Of a DNA stretch of 64,000 bases, positions 8,112-18,784 are shown in pieces. How positions within the stretch are numbered: position 1 is the first letter of the stretch; every line of letters begins with the position of its first letter. Below the pieces are notes generated by a model that did not search any database, was not told the origin of the DNA, and saw nothing but the letters and a program-made list of their open reading frames with translations. The DNA is from CATOSD01 sp965226695 (GTDB lineage: Bacteria; Chloroflexota; Dehalococcoidia; Lucifugimonadales; CATOSD01). Position numbers and translations under genes: made by a program. The stretch is from positions 1,302,001 to 1,366,000 of the forward strand of contig OZ245405.1 of assembly GCA_965226695.1 (NCBI GenBank), written 5' to 3'.

Positions 8112-9128
8112 TCAGGCTTCCAGGTCGCTAAGCTCGGGCCGCGGCGCGCGTCCGAGCAGTTCGGCAATCACCTCTGTCACCTTCGCGCGCTCGAACAGCA
8201 CCCTGTGAGTCGCCTGCGCGATGGGCATCTCGACGTCCATCTTGTCGGCCAGCGCCACCGCTGCCGCCGTAGTGTCCACGCCCTCCGCCACGCTCTTCAT
8301 CGAGGCGCGGATCTCTTCGAGTGTGCGGCCCCTGGAGAGCTGCACGCCGAACTGGTGATTGCGGCTCAGCGGGCTTGCGCACGTGGCAATGAGGTCGCCC
8401 ATGCCCGCAAGCCCCGACAGGGTCAATGGGTTGGCGCCGGCGGCCACGCTGAGGCGGGCGATTTCGGCGAGACCCCGCGTGATGAGTCCGGCTTTGGCGT
8501 TGTCCCCCAGGCCGAGCCCTTCGCACACTCCCGCGCCCAGTGCGATGATGTTCTTGAGCGCTCCGCCGAACTCCACGCCGACCACGTCGTCGTTGGTGTA
8601 CACGCGGAACCGTGGCGAGTTGACTATGTCCTGGGCCGCCCGAGCCGCGCCCGGGTTGCGCGAGGCTATCACGGTGGACGCGGGCTGCTCGTCGACTATC
8701 TCTCGCGCCAGGTTCGGGCCGGACAGCACGCACACGCCGGAGCGCAGCCGGTCGGGCAGCTCCTCGTCAAGGATCTCGCTCATGCGCTTACCGGTGTCGA
8801 GCTCCAGGCCTTTGGTGGCGCTGACGATGATGGCGCCCTCGGATATGTCCCGGCAAACGCCGCGGACGTTCTGGCGAAAGGAACGGGAGGGCGTAGCGAT
8901 GATGACCAGGTCGGCTCCGCCGAGCGCCTCGCTGGCGGAGGCCGTTGCGCGCAGCCCTTCGGGGAACGGCGCGCCGGGGAGAAAGCGGGACTGTTCGCCG
9001 TCGTCGGCAAGGGTGCGGGCCTCGGCCTCGGTGCGGGTCAGCAGCAGCACGGCGTGGCCCTGCCTCGCCGCTATTATGGCGAGCGTAGTGCCCCACGCGC
9101 CTGTGCCTACTACGCCTATCGCGGCCAT
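8112..9128 (-). CDS. gpsA: NAD(P)-dependent glycerol-3-phosphate dehydrogenase
   Basis: Reduces dihydroxyacetone phosphate to sn-glycerol 3-phosphate, the backbone for phospholipids. The 338-aa protein has the N-terminal dinucleotide-binding motif GVVGTGAWGTTLA, the LSGPNLAREI motif, and the catalytic-Lys region GGALKNIIALGAGVCEGLGL. The length is normal. It is in the same-strand group der-plsY-small ORF-gpsA, so the first two steps of phosphatidate synthesis (GpsA and PlsY) are encoded together. Confidence 0.96.
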   Translation of the reverse strand: MAAIGVVGTGAWGTTLAIIAARQGHAVLLLTRTEAEARTLADDGEQSRFLPGAPFPEGLRATASASEALGGADLVIIATPSRSFRQNVRGVCRDISEGAIIVSATKGLELDTGKRMSEILDEELPDRLRSGVCVLSGPNLAREIVDEQPASTVIASRNPGAARAAQDIVNSPRFRVYTNDDVVGVEFGGALKNIIALGAGVCEGLGLGDNAKAGLITRGLAEIARLSVAAGANPLTLSGLAGMGDLIATCASPLSRNHQFGVQLSRGRTLEEIRASMKSVAEGVDTTAAAVALADKMDVEMPIAQATHRVLFERAKVTEVIAELLGRAPRPELSDLEA

Positions 9129-9132
9129 CGCC

Positions 9133-9237
9133 CTATAGCTTCAGTATAATAGTGATTGCCAGCCCCAAGAGAGCCAAGAGGATTGCAATCGTTCCGATGA
9201 ATGTTGTAATGATAAGTTTGTAGAAGCCACTGTCCAT
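9133..9237 (-). CDS. Putative 34-aa single-span membrane microprotein
   Basis: A small open frame lies exactly between plsY and gpsA. ATG at 9237 and stop at 9133-9135 encode 34 residues: a short polar start (MDSGFYK) followed by about 25 almost uninterrupted hydrophobic residues and a Lys before the last Leu. The stop lies four bases before the gpsA start, as expected for a translated operon member. The ribosome-binding site is weak (GGGGTAAG upstream). I do not recognise a family. It could be a membrane microprotein tied to phospholipid synthesis, or a chance AT-rich hydrophobic frame. Confidence 0.4.
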   Translation of the reverse strand: MDSGFYKLIITTFIGTIAILLALLGLAITIILKL

Positions 9238-9293
9238 GCCGTCTTACCCCGTGGGGAATTTACCACACTCAAGACTTGGATGGACATCACCGG

Positions 9294-9902
9294 TCAGACG
9301 GACTGGCCCAGCTTGCGCTCCTCACCCTTCAGCAGGCGCTCGATGTTTCCCCTGTGCCGGCCGACCACGAAGGCGCAGCCGATGGCCGCGAACCAAAGCA
9401 GGCCCATCGGCGCCGCACCGGCGAGGCACGCCACGGCGAGAACGGCGCAGCCGACCAACGTCGCAGTGACCGAGCCGAGCGACACGTATCGGGTTATGGC
9501 GATAAGCGCCAACCCCACGATTGTCGCCACCAGTCCTGCGATGGGCCACAGCATGAGCAGTGAGCCCCAGCCGGTGGCGGTGCCGCGCCCGCCCCGGAAG
9601 CCTATGAACACGGGCCAGTTGTGTCCCGCGATTGCCGAGAGCGCGGCGGCGGCCTGCGCCGCCTCCGGTGCTCCGAGCGCGTATCGCGCCAGGGCCACCG
9701 CGCCCACGCCCTTGCCCATGTCCAGCAGCAGCACGAGCGCACCCACCGGGACGCCCACCGTGCGGACCACGTTGGTCATGCCCGTACTGCCGCTCCCGAA
9801 GTCGCGCACGTCGATGCTCCGGTAGAGCTTGCCAGCAATCAGCCCAAATGGAATCGAGCCCAGCAGGTAGCACACCGGGACCAGGATGAGGTAATCGGTC
9901 AA
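9294..9902 (-). CDS. plsY: Acyl-phosphate:glycerol-3-phosphate acyltransferase
   Basis: Membrane enzyme that transfers an acyl group from acyl phosphate to glycerol 3-phosphate, giving lysophosphatidate. The 202-aa protein has the three PlsY signature regions: LLGSIPFGLIAGK (motif 1), DFGSGSTGMTNVVRTVG (motif 2) and GHNWPVFIGFRGGRGTATG (motif 3), with several membrane spans between them. Its start overlaps the der stop by four bases, so the two are coupled. gpsA, which makes its substrate, is just downstream in the same direction. Confidence 0.96.
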   Translation of the reverse strand: MTDYLILVPVCYLLGSIPFGLIAGKLYRSIDVRDFGSGSTGMTNVVRTVGVPVGALVLLLDMGKGVGAVALARYALGAPEAAQAAAALSAIAGHNWPVFIGFRGGRGTATGWGSLLMLWPIAGLVATIVGLALIAITRYVSLGSVTATLVGCAVLAVACLAGAAPMGLLWFAAIGCAFVVGRHRGNIERLLKGEERKLGQSV

Positions 9903-11227
9903 CGCTCGCCCCTGCCCTTGAAGCGCATTCTCAGCGGGCTACCCTTGAAGACGAACGCCTCGCGGAGCCGGTTTTCGAGGTAACGCGTGTAGGAGAAGTG
10001 GGCGAGGCTGGAGTTGTTGACGTAGAAGGTGAAGCTGGGTGGCAGCGTGCTGTCCTGCGTCACGCCGTAAATCTTCAGCGAGCGCCTGCCCGAGGCTGAC
10101 GGCGGATGGTCGGCCACCGCGTTCATCACCTGGCGACGCAGCTCGTAGCGGGGCAAGCTCTTGCCGGATTCTTCGAATACCTCCCACGCGGTGCGCAGAA
10201 GCTCCTCTATGCCTTTGCTCTGCAGCCCGGAGGTGAAGCAGACGGGGGCGAACGACGCGAATTTAAAGCGCTCGCGCAACTCCCGCGTCGCCGACTCACG
10301 GTCCATCGTCAGCTCCCGCGCCAGGTCCCACTTGTTCACGGCGATGATCATACCCTTGTAGGCGTCCAGAACGTAGCTGGCCACGTGGGTGTCCTGGTTG
10401 GTGGCCAGCTCCGACGCGTCGAGGACCAGCACCGCGACGTCGGCGCGGTCGATTGCCCGCATCGAGCGCAGCACGCTGTAGCGTTCGATGCCCGGCTCGG
10501 TCTTGCCCCTGCGCCGCATCCCGGCCGTGTCGATGAGCAGCAGCGACCGGCCCTCGAACTCGATCAGCTCGTCCAGCGAATCGCGTGTCGTGCCCGGCAC
10601 CTCGCTCACTATGGCCCGCTGGCTTCCGGTGATTGCGTTCAGCAGCATGGACTTGCCGACGTTGGTGCGGCCCACGATGGCGAGCCGCATGTCGGCGTCC
10701 GTCTCGGGGTGGTAGGCGGGTTCCGGGACCATCTCGGCCACTCGCGCCATCAGCTCGTCCACGCCGACGTTGTGGTACGCGCTCAGTGGGACGGGGTCTC
10801 CGAGGCCGAGCTCGTAAAACTCCAGGGCCAGCGCCTCGCGCCGCGGGTTGTCGGCCTTGTTCACCGCGAGCACGATGGGCTTGCCCACGGCTCGCAGGGA
10901 GTCCGCGGCGTCCCTGTCGGGCGCGGTGAGGCCGGCCTCGGCGTCGGTAACCATGACGATGACGTCCGCGTCGTCTAACGCGATGCCAATCTGGCGGCTC
11001 ACGCCCTGCCAGAGGTCGGTCTCCGGAAAGCGGTCCAGGCCGCCCGTGTCCACGAGGACGAACGATTTGCCGGACCACTCCGTCTCGCCGATAACGCGGT
11101 CGCGCGTGGTGCCGGCCACCTCAGATTCGATCGCGGCGCGGCGACCGACTAGCCGGTTGAACAACGTGGACTTCCCGACGTTGGGCCGCCCCACTATGGC
11201 GACGGTGGGTTTAGGTGTGCTGAGCAT
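9899..11227 (-). CDS. der: Ribosome assembly GTPase Der (EngA)
   Basis: Double GTPase needed for maturation of the 50S subunit. The 442-aa protein has two tandem G domains: GRPNVGKSTLFNRL (P-loop 1, residue about 13) with DTGG and NKAD, then GRTNVGKSMLLNAI (P-loop 2, about 190) with DTAGMRRRGK and NKWD, followed by the KH-like C-terminal domain ending in KGRGER. The length is typical. It overlaps plsY by four bases. argF begins 25 bases upstream of its start on the same strand. Confidence 0.97.
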   Translation of the reverse strand: MLSTPKPTVAIVGRPNVGKSTLFNRLVGRRAAIESEVAGTTRDRVIGETEWSGKSFVLVDTGGLDRFPETDLWQGVSRQIGIALDDADVIVMVTDAEAGLTAPDRDAADSLRAVGKPIVLAVNKADNPRREALALEFYELGLGDPVPLSAYHNVGVDELMARVAEMVPEPAYHPETDADMRLAIVGRTNVGKSMLLNAITGSQRAIVSEVPGTTRDSLDELIEFEGRSLLLIDTAGMRRRGKTEPGIERYSVLRSMRAIDRADVAVLVLDASELATNQDTHVASYVLDAYKGMIIAVNKWDLARELTMDRESATRELRERFKFASFAPVCFTSGLQSKGIEELLRTAWEVFEESGKSLPRYELRRQVMNAVADHPPSASGRRSLKIYGVTQDSTLPPSFTFYVNNSSLAHFSYTRYLENRLREAFVFKGSPLRMRFKGRGER

Positions 11228-11252
11228 GGTGTGCTGTGCCCTTTCAGGCCGC

Positions 11253-12164
11253 TTAGGAGAAGAGCCGGGCCAGGATGGCCTTCTGAGCGTGCAGCCGGTT
11301 CTCGGCCTGGTCGAACACCACTGAACCGGGATGGTCGAGCATGTCTTCGGATATCTCCTCGCCCCTGTGGGCTGGCATGTCGTGCATGAACAGGGCGCCC
11401 GGCCTGGCCTTGCCCATCAGAGCCTCGTTGACGCGGTAGTCAGAGAACGCCTCCAGCCTTGCGGCACTTTCGTCCTCCTGCCCCATGCTTACCCACACGT
11501 CGGTGTACACCACGTCGGCGTTCCGCACCCCTTCCGACGGCTCGGGCGTCCAGTCGAGCCTGGACTCGGACAGCGCGGCACGGCGCTCGGCCTCTTCCCA
11601 CACCATGGACGGTATGCGGTAGTCGGCGGGGCTGGCGACCGTGAAGTTGGCGCCGACGGAGGCGCAACCGAGGGCGAGGCTGCCGGCTATGTTGTTGCCG
11701 TCGCCGACGAAAGAAACGTTTAGCCCGCTCAGGCTGCCCCGGTGCTCGTAGATCGTAAGCAGATCACCCACCGCTTGGCACGGGTGGCCCAGGTCGGACA
11801 GCGCGTTTACAATGGGTATGGAGGCCCACTCGCCGAGGATTTCGAGGCTACGATGGGAGAAGACACGCGCCACGATGCCGTCGACCAGCCGCTCGAGCAC
11901 ACGCGCAACGTCGGAAACCGGCTCGCGTACGCCCAGGCCGATGTCGGACTGGCTCAGGTATATGCACTCGCCCCCCATCTGCCGAATGCCTATCTCGAAG
12001 CTCACTCGCGTTCGCAGCGACGGCTTTTCGAATATCAGCGCGATGGTCTTGCCCTCGAGCGGACGCGCCGGCTTACCGCTCTTCAGCGCGTCGGCGCTTT
12101 CGACCAAGAGCGCCACCTCTTCGGGCTCGAGGTCCGCCAGGGTCAGAAGGTCTTTGCCTCTCAT
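11253..12164 (-). CDS. argF: Ornithine carbamoyltransferase
   Basis: Forms citrulline from ornithine and carbamoyl phosphate in arginine synthesis. The 303-aa protein has the carbamoyl-phosphate motif KPSLRTRVSFE, HPCQAVGDLLTI, and the ornithine-specific DVWVSMGQEDE loop, which separates it from aspartate carbamoyltransferase. The usual HCLPAHRGEE motif reads HDMPAHRGEE here, so the Cys that normally contacts ornithine is Asp. No other arginine genes are in the window. It sits between der and gyrA on the same strand. Confidence 0.93.
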   Translation of the reverse strand: MRGKDLLTLADLEPEEVALLVESADALKSGKPARPLEGKTIALIFEKPSLRTRVSFEIGIRQMGGECIYLSQSDIGLGVREPVSDVARVLERLVDGIVARVFSHRSLEILGEWASIPIVNALSDLGHPCQAVGDLLTIYEHRGSLSGLNVSFVGDGNNIAGSLALGCASVGANFTVASPADYRIPSMVWEEAERRAALSESRLDWTPEPSEGVRNADVVYTDVWVSMGQEDESAARLEAFSDYRVNEALMGKARPGALFMHDMPAHRGEEISEDMLDHPGSVVFDQAENRLHAQKAILARLFS

Positions 12165-12195
12165 GTCGATTACCTTTCGCGGCGCTTTGGCCCCA

Positions 12196-14700
<2,505 letters not shown>

Positions 14701-15076
14701 GTGAGGCTCCTGGGGCAGGTGCTGATTCGGAGAGCCTGGCGCGAGCGGCGCGGCTGGCGCGGCGTGTGCGGCTTCATCTCCGGGGACTGTGGAAGCGGCC
14801 CTGCGGTAAGAGAACAGGCCGCCATGTTCAACCTAACACTTGTGAGTACATTTTACCACTTGGTGCAGTACCTTTGTGACGCGAATTCAGGCCGTGCACG
14901 CCTGCTCACCCCGGCCGATGGCGTCGGGTTCGCCTGGATACGCTCGACGACGGCTCGGACGGCGTGCGCCCTTCCGTTAGCCAACCGGGTGGTTTCGGCG
15001 TATAATGGGCGGTGTTCCCACAGGGTCGGCGCCGTAGTCGGTTGGCCGCGCATGGAGGAAGGCAAGGAGAGTTCAC
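14701..15076. other. Divergent intergenic region gyrA / aminotransferase
   Basis: This 376-base gap separates two divergent genes. I see no coding frame with family character. It contains a perfect TATAAT at 15001-15006 facing the aminotransferase. On the minus strand TGGTAAAAT near 14855-14863 could be an extended -10 for gyrA, without a convincing -35. No riboswitch-like fold was recognised. Confidence 0.6.
14977..15006 (+). promoter_or_regulatory. Probable promoter of the class III aminotransferase gene
   Basis: TATAAT at 15001-15006 is a perfect -10 box. A weak -35 (TTAGCC, 14977-14982) lies 18 bases upstream. The start codon is about 70 bases downstream, preceded by AAGGAGAG. Confidence 0.5.
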
Positions 15077-16399
15077 ATGCCCACACAGCAGCATCAGACG
15101 GAGATCGACCGCTACGTAGCCAGCACTCCCAAGTCCAGGGAGGCCCTCGCAGAGGCCGCGAAGTACTTGCCGGGAGGCAGCACGCGGGGCGCGCAATACT
15201 TTCCGCCTTACCCCTTCATCGCGGAGAGGGGCGAGGGCCTGTACATGTACGACATCGACGGCAACCGATACCTGGACTTCGTGATAAACGCGACCAGCCT
15301 CATCCTGGGACACGCCCACCCTCGCGTGGTCAAGGCGATACAGGACAAGGCGAGCTTCGGCACGGCCTTCAGCGTACCGACGGAGGACCAGGCGCGCCTG
15401 GCCAGGATACTGTGTGATCGCATCCCGTCACTCGATCGCGTCCGCTTCACCAACTCCGGCACAGAGGGCACGCTCATGGCGATACGCGCCGCGCGGGCTT
15501 TCACTGGCCGGCATAAGATTGCCAAGTTCGAGGGCGGCTACCACGGCGCGCACGAGTACGTTCAGGTGAGTGTGTCGCCAAAGGCCGACCAACTCGACCC
15601 GAACGGCACCACAGCCGTGCCGGAGTATGACGGCCTTCCCCCCAGCGTGTTGGAAGACGTGATCGTGCTTCCCTACAACGACTTGGCCGCCAGTGAGCGA
15701 CTGATCCGCGACAACAAGGACGACCTGTCCTGCGTGGTGATGGAGGCTATCTCGTCCAGCTTCGGCTATCTGCCCGCCGATAAGGAGTTTCTCCAGGGAA
15801 TACGCGACCTCACCGAAGAGCTTGGCATGTTGTTGATTTTCGACGAGGTGCAGAGTCTCCGTGTGGCCCCCGGCGGCGCGCAGGAGCTGTTCGGAGTCAC
15901 GCCCGACCTGACGGCGATGGGCAAGATCATCGGCGGCGGCACGCCAGTGGGCGCGTTCGGCGGCCGCGAGGACGTGATGGCGCTGTACGACCCGAGTGAG
16001 AACGGTCCGACGCTGGCCCACGCCGGCACCTTCAACGGCAACCCGCTTACAATGGCAGCCGGCTGCGTGGTCATGGAGGAGCTGACACCGGAGGTCTACG
16101 AGCGCATGAGCGATTTGGGCGATACTCTGCGCGGCAAGCTGAGGGCCGTGTTCGATGAGCTGGAAGTGCCCGCGCAGATCACTGGCGTAGCGTCGCTGTT
16201 CGGCATCCACTTCACCTCCGAAGAGATAACCGACCACCGCTCGACGCTGACGGACGACCGCGCACTGAAGCAGGCGCTGTTCACGGGCCTTCTCAACGAG
16301 GGCGTGCTGCTCGGCGGAGCGCTGAGCGCGATCTCCGATGACGAGCACGTGGACACGCTCGTCGACGCCACCCGCAGGGTCATCCAGCGAGTTCGATAG
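15077..16399 (+). CDS. Class III aminotransferase, glutamate-1-semialdehyde aminomutase-like
   Basis: PLP-dependent fold-type I enzyme of 440 aa. It has the N-terminal PGGSTRGAQYF motif seen in glutamate-1-semialdehyde aminomutases, the cofactor motif NSGTEGTLMAIRAAR, the IFDEVQSLR Asp that contacts the PLP ring nitrogen, and the Schiff-base Lys in MGKIIGGGTPVGAFGG. Family members include HemL and many amine or amino-acid aminotransferases; sequence alone does not settle the substrate, and no tetrapyrrole genes are adjacent, so I do not call it hemL. AAGGAGAG before the ATG supports the start. A strong palindrome follows the stop. Confidence 0.88.
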   Translation: MPTQQHQTEIDRYVASTPKSREALAEAAKYLPGGSTRGAQYFPPYPFIAERGEGLYMYDIDGNRYLDFVINATSLILGHAHPRVVKAIQDKASFGTAFSVPTEDQARLARILCDRIPSLDRVRFTNSGTEGTLMAIRAARAFTGRHKIAKFEGGYHGAHEYVQVSVSPKADQLDPNGTTAVPEYDGLPPSVLEDVIVLPYNDLAASERLIRDNKDDLSCVVMEAISSSFGYLPADKEFLQGIRDLTEELGMLLIFDEVQSLRVAPGGAQELFGVTPDLTAMGKIIGGGTPVGAFGGREDVMALYDPSENGPTLAHAGTFNGNPLTMAAGCVVMEELTPEVYERMSDLGDTLRGKLRAVFDELEVPAQITGVASLFGIHFTSEEITDHRSTLTDDRALKQALFTGLLNEGVLLGGALSAISDDEHVDTLVDATRRVIQRVR

Positions 16400-16405
16400 G
16401 ACGGT

Positions 16406-16446
16406 GCGCCAGTCCCCATTCCCTCGAAGGCTGAGGGGACTGGCGC
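16406..16446. terminator. Bidirectional hairpin between convergent genes
   Basis: GCGCCAGTCCCC at 16406-16417 pairs perfectly with GGGGACTGGCGC at 16435-16446 around a 17-base loop. It lies between the convergent aminotransferase and DUF2227 genes. No U-tract follows on either side, so it may act with Rho or only protect 3' ends. Confidence 0.6.
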
Positions 16447-16464
16447 TGGTCTGAAGCTCGTTCG

Positions 16465-16941
16465 CTACTCCGTGTGCTCGAGTTGACGGCGTCCGCCGTC
16501 AGCGGCGATGTGCATCGAGTCCGCCACCGTCAGCCCCAGGAACACCCAGCCTGAATAGTGCGTCACGGGCACCCAGTCGAATCCTATCGACATGTACATG
16601 ACCAGCGGCGGAATCCACAGCCCCATGATCAAAACCCGGGTTATGGTTCCTATCACGTGCTCATGGCTTATGCCCCGGTGCTTGAACAGGATGCCGTAGG
16701 GCAGGGTCCAAATGTACAGGAATAAGCCCCAGAGCCCGCGGCGCTCCGCGAAGGTGCGCCTGGCGATGTCTTGGTCGGGGTTGATTCCGATAGTCGACAG
16801 CAGGTAACCGCCGCCCAACCCCGCCAGGCTCTCCCACCAGCCGACCGAGTAATCCTCACCAAAGAGCCACGCCAGCGCCACCGCGCCGGGCACTATCAGC
16901 GCAGTGGTGTTGACGAGCCTGTGCGTTCTGCCGGAAGACAC
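16465..16941 (-). CDS. DUF2227-family putative metal-binding membrane protein
   Basis: A 158-aa protein with three or four hydrophobic spans and a set of likely metal ligands: THRLVN at the N-terminus, NPDQDIARR, FKHRGISHEH and HIAADG near the C-terminus. This His/Asp pattern matches the DUF2227 family and resembles the YdjM-like membrane metal-dependent hydrolases. No reaction is established. It starts with GTG 22 bases after the DEAD-box helicase stop, so it is probably in the same transcript. Confidence 0.72.
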   Translation of the reverse strand: MSSGRTHRLVNTTALIVPGAVALAWLFGEDYSVGWWESLAGLGGGYLLSTIGINPDQDIARRTFAERRGLWGLFLYIWTLPYGILFKHRGISHEHVIGTITRVLIMGLWIPPLVMYMSIGFDWVPVTHYSGWVFLGLTVADSMHIAADGGRRQLEHTE

Positions 16942-16963
16942 TCGTGGCCGTGGGCTGGACGCG

Positions 16964-18448
16964 CTAGCCGTAAAGGAAGGCCAGGCGCTCCTGGCGCAAG
17001 TCGCCGCCGACGTGCTCTTGGATGATGTCCAGCGTAGAGAAGTCGAGCACGTCCGACACGAACATTATGGCGGTGCCGGGGCGTCCCATGCGGGCCGTCC
17101 TGCCAATACGGTGAACGTACTCTTCCAGGTTGCTGGGCATGTCATAGTTGATGACGTGGGAGACCGCGGGGATGTCCAGCCCGCGGGCCGCGACGTTGGT
17201 CGCGACCAGCACGCGCAGCCGCTTTTCCTTGAACCGGCGCATCACCCGCTCGCGGTGAGCCTGGGTCATGTCGCCGTGGATCGCCTCAGCGTCGAAGCCA
17301 TGGCGCTCCAGGTTGTACACCAGTCTGTCGACGCCTACCTTCGTGCGGCGGAAGATTAGCGCCTGGGTCACTTTTTCTTGGTCTGCCAGCAGTTCGTCCA
17401 GGGCTGCCGGGCGGTCTTGCGCGGCGACCTCATAGTACAACTGGTCGACCTGCTCGACAGGCTCGGCGTCGCCGCCCACCCTGATCCACTCCGGTTCTCG
17501 CAGGTACCGCCGGGCCAGCCTGCGAATCGGCCCGGGCATCGTCGCTGAGAACAGGAGTGTCTGGCGCGTGCTCGGCGTGGCCCGGAGAATGCGCTCGATG
17601 TCGTCGACGAAACCAATGTCCAGCATCTGATCGGCCTCGTCCAGCACGACAATCCGCACGTCGGACAGGCTGATTGTGCGGCGGCTCATGTGGTCCATCA
17701 GCCGGCCCGGAGTGGCCACCACAACCTGGGGACGCCTGCGCAGGCCGTCGAGCTGCACATTCATCGACTGGCCGCCGTATACGGTCAGGCAGCGCACGCC
17801 CTGGAACTGGCCCAGGCTCGCGATTTCCTCGCTGACCTGCATGGCGAGCTCTCGCGTGGGCGTGAGCACCAGCGCCTGGATCTGGGTGGACTCGCCGTCG
17901 ATAAGCTCGACGATGGGAATGCCGAAGGCAGCCGTCTTGCCGGTGCCGGTCTGGGCCTGGCCTACAACGTCCAGACCCTGAGCGGCCAGTGGAATGACGC
18001 GAGACTGGACGGGCGTGGGCTCGGAATAGCCCATCCTGTCCAGCGCGTGGCCCATGGCGCCGGAGACCGTGAGCTCGCCGAAAGCGGCCTGTTCCGGCAG
18101 GTCTTGCGGGATGACGGGAGCCGGGGCGGGTGCGGGCCGAGGCTCGATCGCCTGAGTTTCGATGTGTTCGCGCCGCCGCCGCTGCCTCTGGTCGCCGGAG
18201 CGCTGCGGCCGCTGCCGCGCCTCGCGCTCATTGCGGTCCCGGTCGCGCTCTCGTGGCGTGCGGCGCCTTGTGGGGGGTGTGTCCCGGCGCGGCGGAGCTT
18301 CTATCACAGATGCCGAGCGTTCGGGCCGCAGTGCGCTCTTGGCGCTCGGGGTCCCGGTCAGCGAGATGACGACCTCGCTCTTCGGGCGATCCACCTGCCG
18401 AGGAAACCGCCGGACCGCGGGTTCTTCCGAAGGGGGGCGCTTGAACAT
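16964..18448 (-). CDS. DEAD-box ATP-dependent RNA helicase
   Basis: A 494-aa RNA helicase. Order of motifs: Q motif GYSEPTPVQSRVIP, motif I AQTGTGKTAAFG, Ia PTRELAMQ, motif II VLDEADQML, motif III SATMPG, then the second RecA domain with RGLDIP (motif V) and HRIGRTARMG (motif VI). Residues 1-105 are an Arg-rich low-complexity extension likely to bind RNA. It lacks the long C-terminal RNA-binding domain of CsdA/DbpA types. The gene has a long leader with a terminator-like hairpin and a strong promoter, consistent with attenuation, as often seen for cold-responsive helicases. Confidence 0.93.
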   Translation of the reverse strand: MFKRPPSEEPAVRRFPRQVDRPKSEVVISLTGTPSAKSALRPERSASVIEAPPRRDTPPTRRRTPRERDRDRNEREARQRPQRSGDQRQRRRREHIETQAIEPRPAPAPAPVIPQDLPEQAAFGELTVSGAMGHALDRMGYSEPTPVQSRVIPLAAQGLDVVGQAQTGTGKTAAFGIPIVELIDGESTQIQALVLTPTRELAMQVSEEIASLGQFQGVRCLTVYGGQSMNVQLDGLRRRPQVVVATPGRLMDHMSRRTISLSDVRIVVLDEADQMLDIGFVDDIERILRATPSTRQTLLFSATMPGPIRRLARRYLREPEWIRVGGDAEPVEQVDQLYYEVAAQDRPAALDELLADQEKVTQALIFRRTKVGVDRLVYNLERHGFDAEAIHGDMTQAHRERVMRRFKEKRLRVLVATNVAARGLDIPAVSHVINYDMPSNLEEYVHRIGRTARMGRPGTAIMFVSDVLDFSTLDIIQEHVGGDLRQERLAFLYG

Positions 18449-18510
18449 GCCCCCTATCTTGCGTGAGATGTTGGGTAGCTTAATGGGAAAGACCTCCTAT
18501 GAGTCGGGTA

Positions 18511-18573
18511 GGGGCGCTAGACAAACGCCCTGAAAGCAAAAGAGGGCGCAACGCCAGTTGGCGTCCGCCCTCT
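18511..18573 (-). promoter_or_regulatory. Leader hairpins / candidate attenuator of the helicase gene
   Basis: On the minus strand AGAGGGCG (18566-18573) pairs with CGCCCTCT (18541-18548), with a nested ACGCC/GGCGT stem (18560-18564 with 18551-18555). The stem is followed at once by TTTGCTTTC, which gives an intrinsic-terminator shape. A second small stem GGGCG/CGCCC lies at about 18512-18530. Both sit in the roughly 175-base untranslated leader between the promoter and the helicase start, and there is no upstream gene for which this could be an ordinary terminator. Confidence 0.6.
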
Positions 18574-18627
18574 CCAGTTCGCAAAAGTAATTTGTGGGTA
18601 TCGTCGAAGCATTCCGTCTTGGCGAGA

Positions 18628-18656
18628 AGTCTAGCACAGCTTGTTCTAACTGTCAA
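18628..18656 (-). promoter_or_regulatory. Strong sigma70 promoter for the helicase operon
   Basis: Minus-strand TTGACA (18651-18656), a 17-base spacer, then TAGACT (18628-18633). The -35 is perfect and the -10 matches at four of six positions. It faces the helicase gene across the leader. Confidence 0.72.
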
Positions 18657-18784
18657 AACGAGTTGTCTGGCCGGGCCACCCCGCTCTTGCCCGTGTCGCA
18701 CGCGGTTGTATGAGGGCGCGACGTGTCCGACCGCGGCGGTGCCGGGGGTGTCCCCTGGACTTCTACTTTGATAACATCCCATCC

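Noticed and set aside
15077..16399. hemL (glutamate-1-semialdehyde aminomutase) proper
   Set aside because: Motifs fit the wider class III group and no tetrapyrrole genes are linked; the specific assignment is not supported.
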